Source: Bacteroidota bacterium (GTDB taxonomy: Bacteria; Bacteroidota; Bacteroidia; Chitinophagales; Saprospiraceae). Taken from it: a DNA stretch of 64,000 bases. The stretch's first letter is position 1, and each line of letters starts with the position of its first letter. The notes under the pieces are model-generated. The model did not search any database. It was not told the origin of the DNA and saw nothing but the letters and a program-made list of their open reading frames with translations. Location: contig CAUJDW010000079.1 in assembly GCA_963169455.1 (NCBI GenBank), positions 1 to 64,000 of the forward strand. Direction: 5' to 3'. The translations under genes were made by a program, and so were the position numbers. Of the stretch, positions 44,780 to 52,708 are shown one piece after another.

Positions 44780-46333
44780 TCAGCCCGCCCAGCCTTCTCT
44801 GTCGAGGCTGCGGAAATGGATCGCCTCCGCCAGATGCTCTATTTTGATTTCCCCGCTGCCGGCCAGGTCGGCGGTGGTGCGCGCCACTTTCAGGATGCGG
44901 TCGTAGGCGCGGGCGGAGAGCTGCAGCTTTTCCATGGCCTTTTTGATGAGCAGGATGCCGGTGGGGCCCACCTGGCAGACATCGCGCACCATGCGGCTGG
45001 GCATCTGGGCGTTGGCGAAGATGTTGGGCAAATCCTTGAAGCGCACGGCCTGCATCTCGCGGGCGCGGAGTACGCGGGCGGCAATGTCCCTGCTGGATTC
45101 GGCGGGCATGGCATTGCTGGAAATTTCGTCGATGGACACCGGCGTCACCTCCACGTGCAGGTCGATGCGGTCGAGCAGGGGCCCGCTGATCTTGTTGAGG
45201 TAGCGCTGGATGACGCCCGGGCCGCAGACGCATTCCTTTTCGGGATGGTTGTAGTAGCCGCAGGGGCAGGGGTTCATGGAGGCGATGAGCATGAAGTTGG
45301 CGGGATAGTCCACCGAAATACGGGCGCGGGAGATGGTGACGCGGCGCTCTTCCATGGGCTGGCGCAGCACCTCCAGCACCGTGCGTTTGAACTCGGGCAG
45401 TTCGTCGAGAAACAGCACGCCGTTGTGAGCCAGTGAAATTTCGCCCGGCATGGGGTTGGAGCCTCCGCCGACGAGGGCGACGTCGCTGATGGTGTGGTGC
45501 GGCGCTCGGAAAGGGCGGGTGGAGATGAGCGCCGACTCAGGAGGCAGGGCGCCGGCCACGGAGTGGATCTTGGTCGTCTCCAGGGCTTCGTGCAGGTTGA
45601 GCGGCGGCAGGATGGTGGGCAGGCGGCGCGCCAGCATCGTTTTGCCCGCGCCCGGCGGGCCGATGAGGATGGCGTTGTGCCCCCCGGCCGCGGCGATCTC
45701 CAGGGCGCGTTTGATGTTCTGCTGGCCCTTGACATCGGAAAAATCCACCTCGTAGGCGTTCTGGGATTCGAAGAACTCCTCGCGGGTGAGCACCAGCTTG
45801 GGCTCTATTTTCAACCGCCCCTCGATGAAGTCCACCGCTTCCCGCAGCGTGCTGACGCCAAAGACGTCGAGTTCGCTGACGATGGCCGCCTCGCGGGCGT
45901 TCTGTTTGGGCAGGATAAACCCCTTGAGCCCTTCCTTGCGCGCGCGGATGGCAATGGGCAGGGCGCCCTTGATGGGCCGCAGGCTCCCGTCGAGGGCCAG
46001 TTCGCCCATGATGAGGTAGCGGTTCAGCTCGGCGCTTTCTATCTGCCCTGTAGCGGCCAGGCACGACATGGCGATGGGCAGGTCGTAGGCGGAGCCCTCC
46101 TTGCGGATGTCCGCCGGAGCCAGGTTGACCACGGTTTTGACCCGCATCAAACGCAGCCCGATATTCTGGATGGCGGCTTCGATGCGCTGAAAGCCTTCCC
46201 GGACAGCGTTGTCGGGCAGGCCTACGAGGTGGTAAAAGTTGCCCTGCAAAACGGCGCCTCCGGTGTTCACTTCCACGGCGATCGTGCGGGCATCCACGCC
46301 GTGTACCGCGCCGGCAAAAGTGTTTACCAGCAT
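44780..46333 (-). CDS. YifB/ComM-family Mg-chelatase-like AAA+ ATPase
   Basis: A 517-residue protein with an N-terminal Lon-protease-like (ChlI) domain (about 1-165), a AAA+ module with Walker A GPPGAGKT, HHTISDVALVGGGS and Walker B GVLFLDELPEF, and the C-terminal Mg-chelatase domain. A zinc-binding-like CPCGYYNHPEKECVCGP insertion is present, as is usual. ComM is a hexameric helicase that aids branch migration of incoming DNA in natural transformation. The start is at 46333. An array of three 10-bp TTACCC units lies 88 bases upstream. Confidence 0.95.
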   Translation of the reverse strand: MLVNTFAGAVHGVDARTIAVEVNTGGAVLQGNFYHLVGLPDNAVREGFQRIEAAIQNIGLRLMRVKTVVNLAPADIRKEGSAYDLPIAMSCLAATGQIESAELNRYLIMGELALDGSLRPIKGALPIAIRARKEGLKGFILPKQNAREAAIVSELDVFGVSTLREAVDFIEGRLKIEPKLVLTREEFFESQNAYEVDFSDVKGQQNIKRALEIAAAGGHNAILIGPPGAGKTMLARRLPTILPPLNLHEALETTKIHSVAGALPPESALISTRPFRAPHHTISDVALVGGGSNPMPGEISLAHNGVLFLDELPEFKRTVLEVLRQPMEERRVTISRARISVDYPANFMLIASMNPCPCGYYNHPEKECVCGPGVIQRYLNKISGPLLDRIDLHVEVTPVSIDEISSNAMPAESSRDIAARVLRAREMQAVRFKDLPNIFANAQMPSRMVRDVCQVGPTGILLIKKAMEKLQLSARAYDRILKVARTTADLAGSGEIKIEHLAEAIHFRSLDREGWAG

Positions 46334-46420
46334 CGCATCAGCTTTTCGGGCTTGAATAATCCTTCCATGGTTGCTTTGGTTGCGGATTAAAAATAGGAAA
46401 TAAATCCACAGCGAAAGACG

Positions 46421-46450
46421 GGATTACCCAAGATTACCCAATTTTACCCA
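46421..46450. repeat. 10-bp-phased TTACCC array, 3 units
   Basis: GGATTACCCA, AGATTACCCA and ATTTTACCCA follow head to tail in exact 10-bp phase, 88 bases upstream of the yifB start and just beyond the end of the PIG-L gene. A five-unit version is at 52601-52650, again about 100 bases upstream of a minus-strand gene (bcp). Confidence 0.8.
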
Positions 46451-46485
46451 GAGCCAGATGCGGGTGTGCGGTGCACGAAATACGC

Positions 46486-48039
46486 TCATTCAAAAATGAC
46501 CGTTCCAAACCGCTCCGGCTTGTGGAAGCTCCCCTGTGTCGGCGACCAGGCCATGTACTTCAGGGGGCTGGCGTCCTGGTTGATGCGGTAGAAATTGATC
46601 TTCCAGGCGGAATCCTTTAGTTGATCCGGGTGAAAGCCCGGGGCGATCTCCGCAAAGGGTATGGCGATCTCCACCGTCCAGTTCCGGTCGGTATCCTGGC
46701 GGTTGCCGGTAGTGCCGTCCAGGTGTACGGCTGTTCGGATGCCTTTCAGGTTGTACTTCGAGGTTTCTTCCACGTCGATATCCTGAGGGGCCACGATGTA
46801 GCTGTCGTAGAGCACATTTTTGGGGGAGACTTCTATTTCGACATAGTCATTCGGGTTGCTGTCGTCGGTATCGATGAACACTTCCACGGCTTCCTCCTTC
46901 CACAGGTGCTCGTCTCTTTTGGCAAAACTGCTGTGAATGTCGCGGTCATTGCAGCTGAAAGCGATGTAGAGGTGGGTGTCGTCATACGCCACCTGGGCGT
47001 AGGTTTCGTAGGCGGGGTCGCCGGTTGGCTCCAGGGTGAGGCTGTTTTTCAGGTAGGCCCGGACGGCTTTCCGGTAAACGGGCTCGTCCAGGCGCCCGTC
47101 CATTATGAGCGTTTCGGCGGTTCGGATAGCTTTCACGAAAGGTGTTGGGCTGCCGAGCATGGGGAATAGCTGCCGGATGGAGGCTTCGTCGGGCTGGCGG
47201 CCGTATTCGCAGACCTCGAAAGCTTCTGCCTCCTGCACAGCGGCGGCCGTTTCGGGGCCGTACCATTTCTCAAGCGCAGCCTTCACTTCCGGGCGTATGG
47301 GGCGCTCCCGGAGGGTGGACAACCACTGTTTGCGTTCGGCTTCCCCCTGCGGCACCTGATCGAGGGCCTGAGCCGTCCAGGGCAGCCACTCATACATCTG
47401 GGAGACATGGGCGTCGAGGCAATCGATTTTGTTCTCAAAAACGGAGCTGATATCGACCGCGATATGCGGCTCGAAAGGGTTGGGTTTCTGAAAGCGGTCC
47501 TGGCAGTACAGGAATACCGGGTTTTTCTCCAGCGGGGGCGTGTCGGAGGCCACGTTGGGCACGATCACCATGTAGGCGGCGTCCTGTACTACCAGGCCGG
47601 TATTGCGGTGGTCGGGGTGATAGTCATTGGGGCGGGAGGCGATGACCACATCCGCCTTCCACTGCCGGATGCGCCGGATAATCTGCAGGCGCACATCGAG
47701 GGAAGGTTCGAGTTCCCCGTCGTGGTTGTCGAGCACCTCGTATTCTTCGATGCCAAGGCGCCGGGCGGATTCTTCAGCTTCCGCCCGGCGGCGTTTGGCC
47801 AGGGCGCCGCCGCCCATGCTCTGGTGGCCGGCGTCGCCATTGGTCAGGGAGAGAAATTTCACCTTATGCCCCATGCCGGCCCAGAGGGCTGCCGTTCCGC
47901 CCGCGCAATAATCCGGGTCATCGGGGTGGGCGCCGATGACGATGACCCGCAGCGGCTTTTCCTGGGCGTGGATGGGGTTCGAAAAAAGCGGCAAAAGCAG
48001 CAAAGCGCTGGATAACCTAAGCAGAAAAGAGGTGCTCAT
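46486..48039 (-). CDS. PIG-L family deacetylase fused to a CBM9-like domain, exported
   Basis: A 517-residue protein with a Sec signal peptide (LLRLSSALLLLPLFSNPIHA). Residues about 30-260 are a PIG-L/LmbE deacetylase: zinc ligands in IGAHPDDPDYCAGG and DYHPDHRNTG. Residues about 320-517 form a CBM9-like beta-sandwich (LIMDGRLDEPVYRKA; VAYDDTHLYIAFSC; VEVFIDTDDSNPND; NWTVEIAIPFAEI). PIG-L enzymes remove N-acetyl groups from GlcNAc-type sugars; the CBM9-like domain may bind the polymer. So it is predicted to deacetylate an amino-sugar glycan in the periplasm or outside the cell. The substrate is not determined. Confidence 0.88.
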   Translation of the reverse strand: MSTSFLLRLSSALLLLPLFSNPIHAQEKPLRVIVIGAHPDDPDYCAGGTAALWAGMGHKVKFLSLTNGDAGHQSMGGGALAKRRRAEAEESARRLGIEEYEVLDNHDGELEPSLDVRLQIIRRIRQWKADVVIASRPNDYHPDHRNTGLVVQDAAYMVIVPNVASDTPPLEKNPVFLYCQDRFQKPNPFEPHIAVDISSVFENKIDCLDAHVSQMYEWLPWTAQALDQVPQGEAERKQWLSTLRERPIRPEVKAALEKWYGPETAAAVQEAEAFEVCEYGRQPDEASIRQLFPMLGSPTPFVKAIRTAETLIMDGRLDEPVYRKAVRAYLKNSLTLEPTGDPAYETYAQVAYDDTHLYIAFSCNDRDIHSSFAKRDEHLWKEEAVEVFIDTDDSNPNDYVEIEVSPKNVLYDSYIVAPQDIDVEETSKYNLKGIRTAVHLDGTTGNRQDTDRNWTVEIAIPFAEIAPGFHPDQLKDSAWKINFYRINQDASPLKYMAWSPTQGSFHKPERFGTVIFE

Positions 48040-48071
48040 TTTGTTGGTTTTGGTTTCGAAGCAGGCAATGG

Positions 48072-49223
48072 TTACTGCTTCGAAATTACAACTTTCTGGG
48101 TAAGCTGTTGCCCCTGGCTGATCACTGCCAGATAATAAATGCCATCCTGCAGCTGGCCGGTGTCGATGGCCACGGATTGCGGGCCGGCCTGCCCGGCGCC
48201 TTCTTTCACCACCCTCAGGAGGTTGCCTTCCTTGTTGCGCAATTCGATGCGGACATCGCCGGCTTTTTCCAGGGTGTACTGCAGCGTCACTTCTTTGGAC
48301 GCCGGGTTGGGGAATACCTTCACCTTGCTGAAAAGGGGTTCGGCGGCGGGTTTATCCGTAGCATCCGGATCGAGCAGCAGGAATCGGCCTCTGTGCATGT
48401 CGGGCCTGCCGGGCAGGGCCTGCCGGGGGCCTTTGGGGCTGTGTTTCCAATCCCGGCCCTGTTCCTTATTCCCGGGCCCGGGGCGGTATTTTTGGATGAT
48501 GCCCCTGATGTCCTGGCTCCACTTTTCCTGTTGCGGCTGAATATCCGCCATCAGCCCTTCGATGTCGGCTTCGTATTTATCGGCCAGGGCCTTGAGTGCA
48601 TCCATATCTTCCTGGTAGCTTTCCCGCAATTTTTGGAAATCTTCCCGGCTTTTGTTTTCATCCTGTTTCAGGGCGCGTTTTTCCTGCCGCATAGCGGTGA
48701 GGGCGGTGCGCAGGGCGGCGATCCGGGCCTTGTCTTCCGCGCTCAGTTTTTCCTCCAGTCTGGCCCTTTGGGCGCGCAGGACGGGCAGGATGTTTTCCGT
48801 GCGGTAGGTTTTCAGCTCACTTCTCAGCGCTGCTTTTTCCTCTTTGCCGATATGGTGGCGGGGGCCGGCGGGCCGCTCCTGCCTCATTTGCTGCAGGCGG
48901 GCTTTCTGTTCTTCGGTGAGGATTTTTTCCACGGCGGCCTTGTGTTCGGTTCTCTGTTTCCGGAAAGCATCACGGCGCGCTTCGGGGGTTTCGAAATCCT
49001 GCTTTTCGAGCGCTGCCCGCTCCGTTTCGAAAGCAGCTTTCAACTCGTCCACCCGGGCCTTTTGGGCCTCCGTCAGCTGGAGTTCCGATTCAAGCCTGTC
49101 GAGCTCAAAGAAAGGGTGCGGGTGGTGGAGCTTCCCGTGGCGGCCCTGTGCGCCGAGGGAGGCGGCCAGGAAAAGCAGGGCGCCCGTGAAGAGGGCGAAG
49201 AAAAATTGCTGATTCGATTTCAT
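48072..49223 (-). CDS. Spy/CpxP-like LTxxQ protein with type A T9SS sorting domain
   Basis: A 383-residue secreted protein. The signal peptide ends near SLGAQ; a His-rich segment follows (RHGKLHHPHPFFE); residues about 40-240 are long charged helices with two LTxxQ motifs (LQLTEAQKARVDEL; ILTEEQKARLQQM), the hallmark of Spy/CpxP periplasmic chaperones; the last 85 residues are a T9SS type A domain (VKVFPNPASKEVTLQYTL ... LTQKVVISKQ). A Spy-like protein sent through T9SS would act at the cell surface, not in the periplasm. It lies 134 bases downstream of a second LTxxQ-type gene and the sigma/anti-sigma pair, all on one strand. Confidence 0.82.
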   Translation of the reverse strand: MKSNQQFFFALFTGALLFLAASLGAQGRHGKLHHPHPFFELDRLESELQLTEAQKARVDELKAAFETERAALEKQDFETPEARRDAFRKQRTEHKAAVEKILTEEQKARLQQMRQERPAGPRHHIGKEEKAALRSELKTYRTENILPVLRAQRARLEEKLSAEDKARIAALRTALTAMRQEKRALKQDENKSREDFQKLRESYQEDMDALKALADKYEADIEGLMADIQPQQEKWSQDIRGIIQKYRPGPGNKEQGRDWKHSPKGPRQALPGRPDMHRGRFLLLDPDATDKPAAEPLFSKVKVFPNPASKEVTLQYTLEKAGDVRIELRNKEGNLLRVVKEGAGQAGPQSVAIDTGQLQDGIYYLAVISQGQQLTQKVVISKQ

Positions 49224-49357
49224 GGTGCAATGGTTTTAATGAAATAACCGGAGCCCGTGGGCCCAATTACTTTACATGGTCATTTCCAGGTTTGGTATTG
49301 GATCGATTTGCCGCCGGAGGTTTAACCGGAGCGCGGCCTTTTTGTCTATTGACTGCT

Positions 49358-49762
49358 CTACTGCTCCGTTTTTTCCCGGAAGGGGCGTTTTTTTCCCGGA
49401 TGCTTCTTAAAATCCCGGAACCGGCGGGAGAATTGTTCCAGCCGCTCCACCTGCTCTGTCGAGAGCATGGGTTTGACTTCCAGGTGCATGGAGTCGATCA
49501 GTTGCCGCTGGCGGAGCCGGCTTTCCCGGTTGTTGGCGGCGATGTGGCCGGCATAGCGCTCGACGATGGGTTCCAGTTGCCGGCGTTGTTCCGCACTGGG
49601 TTGAATGATCCGGAAGAAGTTGTTCTCGAAGCCTTCCGAATAGCGCATCTGGGCCACCCGCTGAATTCTTTTCACCGACATGGCCCTGTGGGTGTAAAAA
49701 CCCGCTCCGAAGCCCACGGCCAGCAGCAGGATGGCAGCTATGATGATCTGATAAGTTTTCAT
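49358..49762 (-). CDS. Membrane-anchored LTxxQ/Spy-like periplasmic protein
   Basis: A 134-residue protein with one N-terminal membrane helix (YQIIIAAILLLAVGFGAGFY) and a helical periplasmic part holding two Spy-type turns, QPSAEQRRQLEPI and MLSTEQVERLEQF, and a basic tail. The ATG at 49762 starts the membrane helix; the in-frame extension to 49801 overlaps the end of the anti-sigma region and is less likely. It resembles the periplasmic heavy-metal-sensor group. It is 10 bases downstream of the anti-sigma gene, hence part of that operon and probably a sensor or chaperone for misfolded or metal-stressed envelope proteins. Confidence 0.72.
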   Translation of the reverse strand: MKTYQIIIAAILLLAVGFGAGFYTHRAMSVKRIQRVAQMRYSEGFENNFFRIIQPSAEQRRQLEPIVERYAGHIAANNRESRLRQRQLIDSMHLEVKPMLSTEQVERLEQFSRRFRDFKKHPGKKRPFREKTEQ

Positions 49763-49772
49763 GGCCAATAAT

Positions 49773-50168
49773 TTAATCAACCAGTAAGGTGACAGCGTCA
49801 TCGGGCGAAAGGCTTTCCAGGCCGAGGATGGCGTCGGCGTCGAGGCGGCCTTCCGGCAAGTAGAGGCTGACCAGGGCCAGAGCGAAAATCAGCAGGCAGG
49901 CGGCGGCGGCTCTCATCAACCAGGTGATGATGCGGGCTTCCTTTTGCCGTTCACGCACCGCGGCCATGGCCCGGCCCGCGAAAGCGGCGGAAGGTTCCGG
50001 CTGAAGGCCCGCCAGCAGGCCCCGCAGGTTTTCCAGTTGCTGTTGTTCGCGGCGCAGCGCTTCCGACCCGGCCAGGGCGGTTTCCAGCAAGGCCTGTTCT
50101 TCCGGGCTCAGGCTTTCGTCCAGCGCGCGGAGCATCAGTTGGCGCCCAATGTCTTCGTTTACAGCCAT
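49773..50168 (-). CDS. Putative anti-sigma factor
   Basis: A 131-residue protein with a cytoplasmic N-terminus (helices 1-75), a single membrane helix (ITWLMRAAAACLLIFALALVS, about 80-100, shown in part) and a short periplasmic end. Its start overlaps the sigma-factor gene by 10 bases, the usual arrangement for an ECF sigma/anti-sigma pair. The zinc-binding HxxxCxxC of many anti-sigmas is absent, as in other Bacteroidota examples. It is expected to hold the sigma factor at the membrane until an envelope signal releases it. The assignment is by position and topology. Confidence 0.72.
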   Translation of the reverse strand: MAVNEDIGRQLMLRALDESLSPEEQALLETALAGSEALRREQQQLENLRGLLAGLQPEPSAAFAGRAMAAVRERQKEARIITWLMRAAAACLLIFALALVSLYLPEGRLDADAILGLESLSPDDAVTLLVD

Positions 50169-50713
50169 TTTTCCAGTATTTCTCTGAGTTTCTTTTGCCC
50201 CCTGGCCAGGCGCGAGGCGACGGTGCCCTGGGGCAATTCCAATATATCTGCCGTTTCTCTAACCGAATAGCCGTCGATGAGGCGGAGCACCACGACGCTG
50301 CGGAACTCCGGTTCGAGTTCGTGCAGGGCTTTTCGGAGCGCTTCCCGCATGTCCTGCCTGCCGGGGTTCATCCCGGGGTCTTCCCGCTCCTCTGTGCTTC
50401 CCTCCCGCCTGATGGCGGACATCCAGCGGTTTTTCCGCTGCCGCCGCTTCAGCTCGTCGATCGAGAGGTTGATCGCGATGCGGCACAGGTAGGCGCCTAC
50501 CTCCGCTTCCCCCCTGAACTTCGACAGCGACTGGAAGAAGCGGATAAAGGTTTCCTGCGCCACGTCATCTGCCCCGGCGGCGCCGCCCAGCATGCCTGCG
50601 GCGGTTGCCCGCACCAGCCTCTCGTGCTGAGCCACGATCTGGCGAAAGGCTTCCTGGTCGCCCAAACGGGCGCGTTCTACCAGGGGCAGGGCGGATGGGA
50701 TACGCTTGGGCAA
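50159..50713 (-). CDS. ECF-type RNA polymerase sigma factor
   Basis: A 184-residue sigma-70-family protein of the extracytoplasmic-function group. Region 2: ADDVAQETFIRFFQSLSKFR and ICRIAINLS-like helix (about 45-85); region 4: VVLRLIDGYSVRETADILEL followed by PQGTVASRLARGQKKL (about 140-178), the helix-turn-helix that reads the -35 element. The gene leads an operon of anti-sigma, LTxxQ membrane protein and LTxxQ T9SS cargo, implying control of an envelope-stress response. The GTG/ATG choice is not at issue; the ATG at 50713 fits. Confidence 0.93.
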   Translation of the reverse strand: MPKRIPSALPLVERARLGDQEAFRQIVAQHERLVRATAAGMLGGAAGADDVAQETFIRFFQSLSKFRGEAEVGAYLCRIAINLSIDELKRRQRKNRWMSAIRREGSTEEREDPGMNPGRQDMREALRKALHELEPEFRSVVVLRLIDGYSVRETADILELPQGTVASRLARGQKKLREILEKWL

Positions 50714-50787
50714 TAATGCGCTTTTATGATTAGACTGCGGCGGGCTTGGTTTTTTTCCGGGAGTGTGGAAATTTTTTTTGGAAAGCC

Positions 50788-51714
50788 TTAAAAATCGATA
50801 TCCGCATCGAAATTGACCAAATCGACAAAGCGGGCGATGCGCTCCCGGATCTCTTTGTTGGACAGCCCTTTCAGGCGTTCGATGCTGAATTTTTCCACGC
50901 AGAAGGAGGCCATGGCCGAGCCGTAGATCACGGCTCTTTTCATGTTTTCAAAAGACAGGTCCTCGGTTTTGGCCAGATAGCCGATGAAACCTCCGGCAAA
51001 AGTGTCGCCGGCGCCGGTGGGGTCGAAAACTTCTGCAAGGGGCAAAGCGGGGGCGAAGAAGATGTTGCCGCCGGCAAACAGCAGGGCGCCGTGTTCCCCT
51101 TTTTTGATGACCAGGTATCTGGGGCCCAGGCGGTGAATGGCGTCGGCGGCTTTGACCAGCGAGTGTTCGCCGGACAACTGCCGGGCCTCTTCGTCGTTGA
51201 TGACCAGGACGTCGATCATTTTCAGCACTTCCAGCAGGCCTTCCATGGCCGTGTTCATCCAGAAGTTCATGGTGTCCAGGGCGATCAGCCTGGGGCGTCG
51301 CTCCAGTTGTTCGATCACTTTCCGCTGAATGGCCGGCGTGAGGTTGCCGAGCATCAGGTAGTCCACTTTCCTGTAATGGGCGGGCAGAACGGGGTCGAAA
51401 TCGGCCAGCACGTTGAGCTGGGTGTCCAAAGTGTCCCGGTCGTTGAGGTTGTTGTGGTAGCGGCCGGCCCAGAAAAAGGATTTTTCCCCTTCCCGCACCT
51501 GCAGCCCGTCCAGGTCGATGCCCCTCGACCGCAGGTAGGCCAGCTCATCAACGGGGAAGTCGTCGCCAATGACCGAAACGATCTTGATATTACTGGCAAA
51601 GTAGGATGCGGCAAGCGCGATATAGGTAGCCGCTCCGCCGACGACCATCTCCGCCCGCCCGAATGGCGTCTCGATGTCGTCAAAAGCAACGGTGCCAACT
51701 GCAAGTAAGCTCAT
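50788..51714 (-). CDS. PfkB family carbohydrate/nucleoside kinase
   Basis: A 308-residue ribokinase-fold kinase. GGAATYIALAASYFA (about 26-40) is the substrate-side PfkB signature and DPTGAGDTFAGGFIGYLAK (about 229-247) carries the catalytic Asp and anion hole. The short N-terminus, MSLLAVGTVAFDDIETPFG, resembles the Bacteroidota members annotated as sugar or adenosine kinases. The substrate cannot be read from the sequence. It stands between the sigma-factor operon and the tRNA gene, with a separate upstream region. Confidence 0.9.
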   Translation of the reverse strand: MSLLAVGTVAFDDIETPFGRAEMVVGGAATYIALAASYFASNIKIVSVIGDDFPVDELAYLRSRGIDLDGLQVREGEKSFFWAGRYHNNLNDRDTLDTQLNVLADFDPVLPAHYRKVDYLMLGNLTPAIQRKVIEQLERRPRLIALDTMNFWMNTAMEGLLEVLKMIDVLVINDEEARQLSGEHSLVKAADAIHRLGPRYLVIKKGEHGALLFAGGNIFFAPALPLAEVFDPTGAGDTFAGGFIGYLAKTEDLSFENMKRAVIYGSAMASFCVEKFSIERLKGLSNKEIRERIARFVDLVNFDADIDF

Positions 51715-51748
51715 GAGTCTTTTTTTTCAGGAAAATTTCATGCAAATA

Positions 51749-51779
51749 TTGCACTTTATTCCCTGAAGTGATAACTTTG
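51749..51779 (+). promoter_or_regulatory. tRNA-Asn promoter (Bacteroidota -33/-7 type)
   Basis: TTG (51749-51751) and TAACTTTG (51772-51779) are separated by 20 bases, an exact fit to the primary-sigma consensus TTG-N19/21-TAnnTTTG of Bacteroidota. Transcription should begin near 51785, about 35 bases before the mature tRNA 5' end. It also overlaps the upstream region of the divergent PfkB gene. Confidence 0.75.
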
Positions 51780-51818
51780 CACGCGCCTTTTGAAGAAAAG
51801 GATTTTTGAAGAAATAAT

Positions 51819-51892
51819 GCCTCAGTAGCTCAGTTGGTTAGAGCGGCGGACTGTTAATCCGTAGGTCCAAGGTTCAAGTCCTTGCTGAGGCG
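51819..51892 (+). tRNA. tRNA-Asn (GTT)
   Basis: A complete cloverleaf: acceptor stem GCCTCAG (51819-51825) pairs with CTGAGGC (51885-51891) and the discriminator is G; the D loop contains AGTTGGTTAGAG; the anticodon loop CTGTTAA gives anticodon GTT (51853-51855), reading Asn AAC/AAU; the T arm contains GGTTCAAGTCC. CCA is not encoded. It has its own promoter and terminator, so it is a single-gene transcription unit. Confidence 0.97.
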
Positions 51893-51893
51893 C

Positions 51894-51926
51894 AAAGCCC
51901 TGGAGCAATTGCTCCAGGGCTTTTTT
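51894..51926 (+). terminator. Rho-independent terminator of the tRNA-Asn gene
   Basis: A perfect 30-base palindrome (51894-51923; left half AAAGCCCTGGAGCAA) begins two bases after the tRNA and ends in a run of six T (51921-51926). It should stop transcription immediately downstream of the tRNA. Confidence 0.92.
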
Positions 51927-52034
51927 ATTTGAGCCCCTTTTCCAACCCGATTTGGATAGAGCCGCCCCGCTTTTTGTACTGATATCGAAATTCAGCCCAC
52001 CGTCAATCGAGAACCGGAAAGGAGGCAATCACCC

Positions 52035-52499
52035 CTACCCTTCCATGGCCTCCAGTATCTGCTCGGCATGAGCCTGGGTATCCACTTTGGTGAAGACCCT
52101 GGCGATCTTTCCGGCCTCGTCGATGACAAATGTTGTGCGGTGCACGCCGTCGTATTTCTTGCCCATGAATTGCTTGGGCCCCCAGACGCCGTAGGCGTTC
52201 AGAACGGCCTTCTCCGTATCGGCGATCAGGGGGAATGGCAGGCTGTATTTGTCGATGAACTTCTGGTGTTTCTTCGGGCTGTCGGGGCTCACGCCGATCA
52301 GGGCGTATCCTTTCGACTGCAGCAGGGCGTAGTTGTCGCGCAGGTTGCAGGCCTCAGCGGTGCAGCCGGGGGTATCGTCCTTGGGGTAAAAGTAAAGGAT
52401 CAGTTTTTTTCCTTTGAAGTCGGAAAGGGAAACGGTTTGCTCATTCTGATCGGCCCCTTTGAAGTCCGGAGCCATATCGCCTTCCTTGAGATGTGTCAT
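52035..52499 (-). CDS. bcp: Thioredoxin-dependent thiol peroxidase (bacterioferritin comigratory protein)
   Basis: A 154-residue peroxiredoxin of the BCP/PrxQ group that reduces hydrogen and organic peroxides using thioredoxin. The peroxidatic Cys is C46 in DDTPGCTAEACN and the resolving Cys is C51, the intramolecular-disulfide arrangement of atypical 2-Cys members. Full length. A five-unit 10-bp TTACCC array lies about 100 bases upstream of its start. Confidence 0.95.
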   Translation of the reverse strand: MTHLKEGDMAPDFKGADQNEQTVSLSDFKGKKLILYFYPKDDTPGCTAEACNLRDNYALLQSKGYALIGVSPDSPKKHQKFIDKYSLPFPLIADTEKAVLNAYGVWGPKQFMGKKYDGVHRTTFVIDEAGKIARVFTKVDTQAHAEQILEAMEG

Positions 52500-52600
52500 A
52501 TTGCATCCTGTTTTTTAGTTCTGGAATACTTGCAAAACAAGAAGAGCGCCTCCCGGTTCATGAGGGTGTTTCATTTATTCCTGTTTTTGCAGGCGGCGGT

Positions 52601-52650
52601 TTTACCCGATTTTACCCAACATTACCCGATTTTACCCCCATTTACCCAGT
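52601..52650. repeat. 10-bp-phased TTACCC array, 5 units
   Basis: TTTACCCGAT, TTTACCCAAC, ATTACCCGAT, TTTACCCCCA and TTTACCCAGT follow in exact 10-bp phase. On the minus strand the core reads GGGTAA, facing bcp, whose start is 102 bases away. It is related to the three-unit array at 46421-46450. Confidence 0.82.
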
Positions 52651-52708
52651 GCCCGGGCTTAATTTTGTCATGTCGCTTTTTTGCTGCGTAACCTTAAAAT
52701 CATGGAGC

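Noticed and set aside
52601..52650. Telomere-like sequence from the TTACCC core
   Set aside because: The period is 10 bp with variable bases between cores, unlike a hexamer telomere, and it lies inside a bacterial chromosome region.
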